Source of the DNA: Strongylocentrotus droebachiensis
Taxonomy: Eukaryota; Echinodermata; Echinoidea; Camarodonta; Strongylocentrotidae
NCBI GenBank assembly: GCA_035222895.1
Contig: JAVYIG010000893.1
Span: forward strand, 248,001 to 312,000
Length of the DNA stretch: 64,000 bases
Direction of reading: 5' to 3'
Part shown: positions 60,599 to 64,000 of the stretch, piece after piece
How the letters are laid out: every line of letters starts with the position of its first letter
Position numbering within the stretch: position 1 is the stretch's first letter
Position numbers and translations under genes: made by a program
Notes under the pieces: model-generated
What the model saw: only the letters and a program-made list of their open reading frames with translations
What the model was told of the DNA's origin: nothing
Databases searched by the model: none

Positions 60599-60953
60599 TT
60601 AAAACCACAAACATTGAGTATGATAAAGGTACATGTACAATGTACAATACAGATCGTAACTAGGCCTTACTATATTTTTAGTGACAAATCTAAACTTCAA
60701 AAACTTTCACACATCAGTTCCATTACAATGACCCATTAAAAAAAAAGTACAAGTTAAGTAATTTAAGGACAAAATATACAGTTCTTACCTCTATATTCTT
60801 GTGGATAACAGTAAGGAAATGAGTAGTGTTCATGCCTGTCTGGAAGAGATGCTATCTAGTATCAGATGTTGCTAGCAGATGTTGCTAGCACATGTTGCTG
60901 TAACCTTGTCAATATCTTCATGATCTTCATGGTCTATTGTCGGCACTAACATC

Positions 60954-61021
60954 CTTTGGCAAGACACTAATCTACATTTGCCACACTCGACCCAGGTGAG
61001 GTAAATTGGGTACGTGGCATA
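60954..61021 (+). mobile_element. SINE tail fragment
   Basis: CACTAACATCCTTTGGCAAG and CACTAATCTACATTTGCCAC, then AGGTAAATTGGGTACG, resemble the body of the tRNA-derived SINE at 3200-3345. The tRNA-like head is missing. Confidence 0.55.
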
Positions 61022-61371
61022 AATATTATGGATGTCTTATAATTTGGGAAAATATAGTGATTCATTTTAATACTTTATATATTAAAATATTCATAAAGCT
61101 TGGAAGATTTATATGTATAAACTTTTTTTATTATTTGGTGAATGATTCTTACATTATCAAGGTTTGAAACAGGTGAATACTCCTAGTACTGGTGTAAAAT
61201 TTCTTTCTGAAATACTGACTATTTGTAAATCATTAAAAATATAAAAAGCCAATAACATCTAACACATTCCTGTCCTTTAATAGACCAAAACCAAACATTC
61301 AATAGGAAAACTGTAAACAATCCCCTATCTATAAAACCACAATAGCCCAAAATATGGTGTTAACTACAGTT

Positions 61372-61965
61372 TGAAGCCTCCGAAACAAGTTTTTTTTGGT
61401 TATTAGTAAGTCTTGAAAAAAATTAACTGGATATCTATTTACTTTCAACTTCAAGGGAGCCTGCACATCCTAACCTATGATTGCCATGCAGATTTAACAT
61501 GAAACACATCGGTCTAGGTATTTAAAAAATCAAAAGTAATCTTTTTGCTGTTTCGGAGGCTTCAAGTGTTTCGGAGGCTTCAAGTGCTAACGGAAAGTTT
61601 GTATTGTCTGTTATTCTTTAACAGTGGGGAATATCTCAGCTATTTTTTGACAAGTGATTTAGGGGTCCTAATGCTACATTTTGATATAATGATTGGATAA
61701 GTTCCTATATTCATATTTGTACAAGCTGTCTGAATAGTTTGTTTCGGAGGCTTCAATTCAGCTAACGGAAAAATGGCACGACTCAGTCAAGCTTTTAAAA
61801 AAATCTTACAAGCAACATGATCAGACAAATTTTGTCATTAGTTGGAAGTATAGATATCAAGTGTTATATCAAGAACAAATGAGATGGTAGAAAGCACTTT
61901 TCAAACCAGAGCTCTTGCTATGAAGTTTGTTAACTATTGTTAACGGAAAATGAAGTCTCCGAAAC
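61372..61965. repeat. Right subterminal TGTTTCGGAGGCTTCA cluster
   Basis: Copies at 61372-61387 (minus), 61549 (plus), 61567 (plus), 61740 (plus), and a one-mismatch copy at 61951-61965 (minus). The downstream half reads GTTAAC or GCTAAC at 3-7 bases in four of them; the copy at 61549 runs straight into the next copy. Confidence 0.9.
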
Positions 61966-62334
61966 GACAAATAACAACTCTCTGTTATCAAAAATAGAGG
62001 AGCAGTTACAGTTACAACTGCTTTGGCACTTTTTATTGAACATCTAACTTCACATTCTGCATAACAAAAACAATCCTCGCTGTTCCTGAAAAAAATGCAG
62101 GGCTTTACAAAAATGTCTATGTATTTTGTGTACATCAAAAGGGTCACATTTAGGGTACTTATGTGCATGCCAAAATTTAACGAAGTAATCCCTGAAGAAG
62201 TTTATGCTACCCAAGGTAGCACCCAAGTAGGTTACTCATATGCCAAAATATCTTTGAATTCTGTAGCTTTATGAGATCACTAGAGAAAAAAATGTCAAAA
62301 TTTCAAAGTTACACCCTTTACCGTGAAAATGACC

Positions 62335-64000
62335 GTATATCATTGTATCATTTACATGTATACCTGAGATATGTCTGTTTTCGGGCCAAAAGGGTGTTAG
62401 CACATACACACGTAATTAAGTTAATACAGAGTTAACGCCTTCATTGCTCTCAAAAGAAGGTATGGTCGTTTCTTTACACAAAATTTATTCACCGTAAATT
62501 TCTCACGCGGAAAGCTCCTACATGTAGGAAAGAAGCGAAAGTAAGCGCAGAGATCCAGCCTCTTCAAATTACAGCATCGCCTAATCTTTGATTTCCTGCG
62601 GGCGGCCGCTCTCTGCCACGGCTATTGCTCTCAGACAGAAGTGTTATCGCCATGGATACCATCGATCGCTTGTCTGTGTGAATAACTGACATTTCCTAAT
62701 GGTATGTCAACACGGTGTGAACACGATCGACGTAGTCCGATATGCTTTCGCAAATCTGTTCGGCGCTCATGTTTCAAGACATGAGTGATAGGTTGGTTTT
62801 TACGTATCTATTAAATCTAAAGTGTACAGCACTTGAGGATCTTGAAGTTTCAAACCAGTTCCGTGTGCCAGGAGGATGAAAGAGATCCTGAAAGGATCTT
62901 CACTCAGCATGTATACCACTACCGGTACTACATGTAGTTGGGTTCATTTCCTTTTCAATTCTGTGAAGATTGAAGCTTCATGTTAAAAAGATTTACTTTC
63001 ATATGTAGCTGAACATACCTGTAAAGGAAATCTATAAGATTTGGGGGAGTGAGGGACTATGATTTTATCTCTTTTCTTTTTTTTTCTTCAGCAAGTACAA
63101 TAATTGACAGACGTTAATATGGCATTAGTATGTTTTTTTCATTGATCGATCACGAATCGAAAACAAAACATGGCATGTTGTCATTTTCAATTGGACCTAC
63201 ATGTACATGTACATGATTGACAATGCAGTAATTATAGTAAATAAATAAACACAAGAATAATAGAAGAATAAGTCCCCCCCCTTAACAATAACAACAACAA
63301 CACCATATGTATCTCGATGTATGCAAGCAAAGTGAATGTCAATGTGAGTGGAACACATACTTATATTCATCCAATATTTTCCATCAGCCATAAGGCATCT
63401 AGAGTTGTAGTATTCTATTACTTTCAAAAGTATACCGGTACATACATGTACCGGGGAGATGTAATGTACATAACAGACAATGAGGCCAACAGATGATAGA
63501 GAAAACGTCACAATCCTAATAACCAACACGAGAATGATTATGCACGAAGCTGATCATGCACTTCCTCAAGGGTATGTCATTTGCTCAAATTGCAATTCTC
63601 AAGAGAGAGATTGATACACGGCATAAAGTGTCATTGCCATGGAAACGCATCCTCATTGAGTATCATCATTTACAGGAGGGGTGTGCAGTTTCATATAGCA
63701 TTCTCCTGAATCCCATATGGAGAAGATATCGCAAAAGGGTAATCTTGGAAGTGATTCCAGTCTTCTTTTTTACACAAAGTGCATGATCTTGCTTTTAATT
63801 AAAATAAGGTCTTCCGCTCTTTGTACTCTGGAGGTCATTCCATTCTTATACTGTATGCATATTTCATGAGAGAAAATAAAATGATACAAGATTCAATATC
63901 TTCTATGATTTTGCACACTTTTTCAGAATTAATTTGTTCTAAATATATTTTCATAAGCATTCATTCTTAATAATAATATTCTGTGTTTATAAAGCGCTCA
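62335..64000. other. Intergenic, no gene assigned
   Basis: A GC-richer patch with CpGs at 62560-62700 (GGCGGCCGCTCTCTGCC) looks promoter-like. On the minus strand it has an ATGGCG-initiated frame of 28 codons (62653 downward) that could be a first exon or an upstream frame. No link to the 59.2-59.7 kb exons is shown. Confidence 0.35.

Larger units (their letters stand above)
57825..62334. mobile_element. ~4.5-kb TIR element with subterminal bipartite repeats and internal exons
   Basis: GGTCATTTTCACAGTAAAGG with GTGTAACTTT on the left (57825-57854) and its inverse complement on the right (62305-62334) differ at one position. Within 1 kb of each end are copies of TGTTTCGGAGGCTTCA, most followed 1-7 bases later by G(T/C)TAAC: three on the left, five on the right, none in the central ~2.6 kb or elsewhere in the window. 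The centre holds two minus-strand coding exons, a nested TTAA-flanked MITE and a SINE tail. No transposase catalytic domain was recognised. Flanks GTAAAT and GTATAT are only near-matching, so the target duplication is unresolved. Superfamily unknown. Confidence 0.72.

Noticed and set aside
62560-62660. First exon of the 59.2-59.7 kb gene
   Set aside because: The ATGGCG frame is only 28 codons, has no clear donor and lies outside the inverted-repeat element; no evidence joins the two.
1-64000. CRISPR array or prokaryotic defence system
   Set aside because: Split genes with GT/AG introns, SINEs and LINE remnants show animal nuclear DNA; none of the tandem repeats has the repeat-spacer pattern.

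Overview
This is animal nuclear DNA: AT-rich, intron-rich, with no bacterial-style operons. Two conserved genes can be reconstructed exon by exon from codon phase and GT/AG splice sites, both on the minus strand. The dense short inverted-repeat transposons, tRNA-derived SINEs, frequent ACATGT-type palindromes and long poly-G/poly-C runs suggest a deuterostome invertebrate, most likely a sea urchin. The taxon is an inference.

Layout. 1-7.6 kb: no recognisable gene, one tRNA-derived SINE and several MITE-like inverted repeats. 7.64-17.11 kb: a five-exon Polycomb chromobox gene (CBX2/4/6/7/8 type), with chromodomain, AT-hook/RG-rich middle and C-box. 17.1-39.1 kb: about 22 kb without a convincing conserved gene. 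It holds microsatellites (AGT, TAC, CT/GA), a 5'-truncated non-LTR retrotransposon, an 843-bp element loaded with GTTGTTTAAA-type repeats and inserted in a TAC microsatellite, and a 2-kb purine array with a 573-bp higher-order unit. 39.28-54.31 kb: FOXRED2 (ERFAD), an ER flavoprotein gene with nine coding exons encoding 629 aa and all phases consistent. Its introns are full of TTAA-flanked elements, a ~410-bp near-perfect hairpin and partial tandem copies of the gene's own exon edges. 54.5-55.1 kb: a GC-richer stretch, probably the FOXRED2 promoter/5'UTR. 57.8-62.3 kb: a ~4.5-kb terminal-inverted-repeat element. It has clustered subterminal copies of TGTTTCGGAGGCTTCA followed at short spacing by GYTAAC, and in its middle two spliced minus-strand coding exons. 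62.3-64 kb: no recognised gene.

The two genes are not obviously linked in function: one is a nuclear epigenetic repressor, the other a protein of ER quality control. The most unusual items are the 4.5-kb element with its bipartite subterminal repeats and carried exons, the repeated duplication of FOXRED2 exon edges, the apparent loss of the FOXRED2 ER-retrieval tail beside a MITE, and a Tc1/mariner-like MITE flanked by a perfect 21-bp direct repeat.
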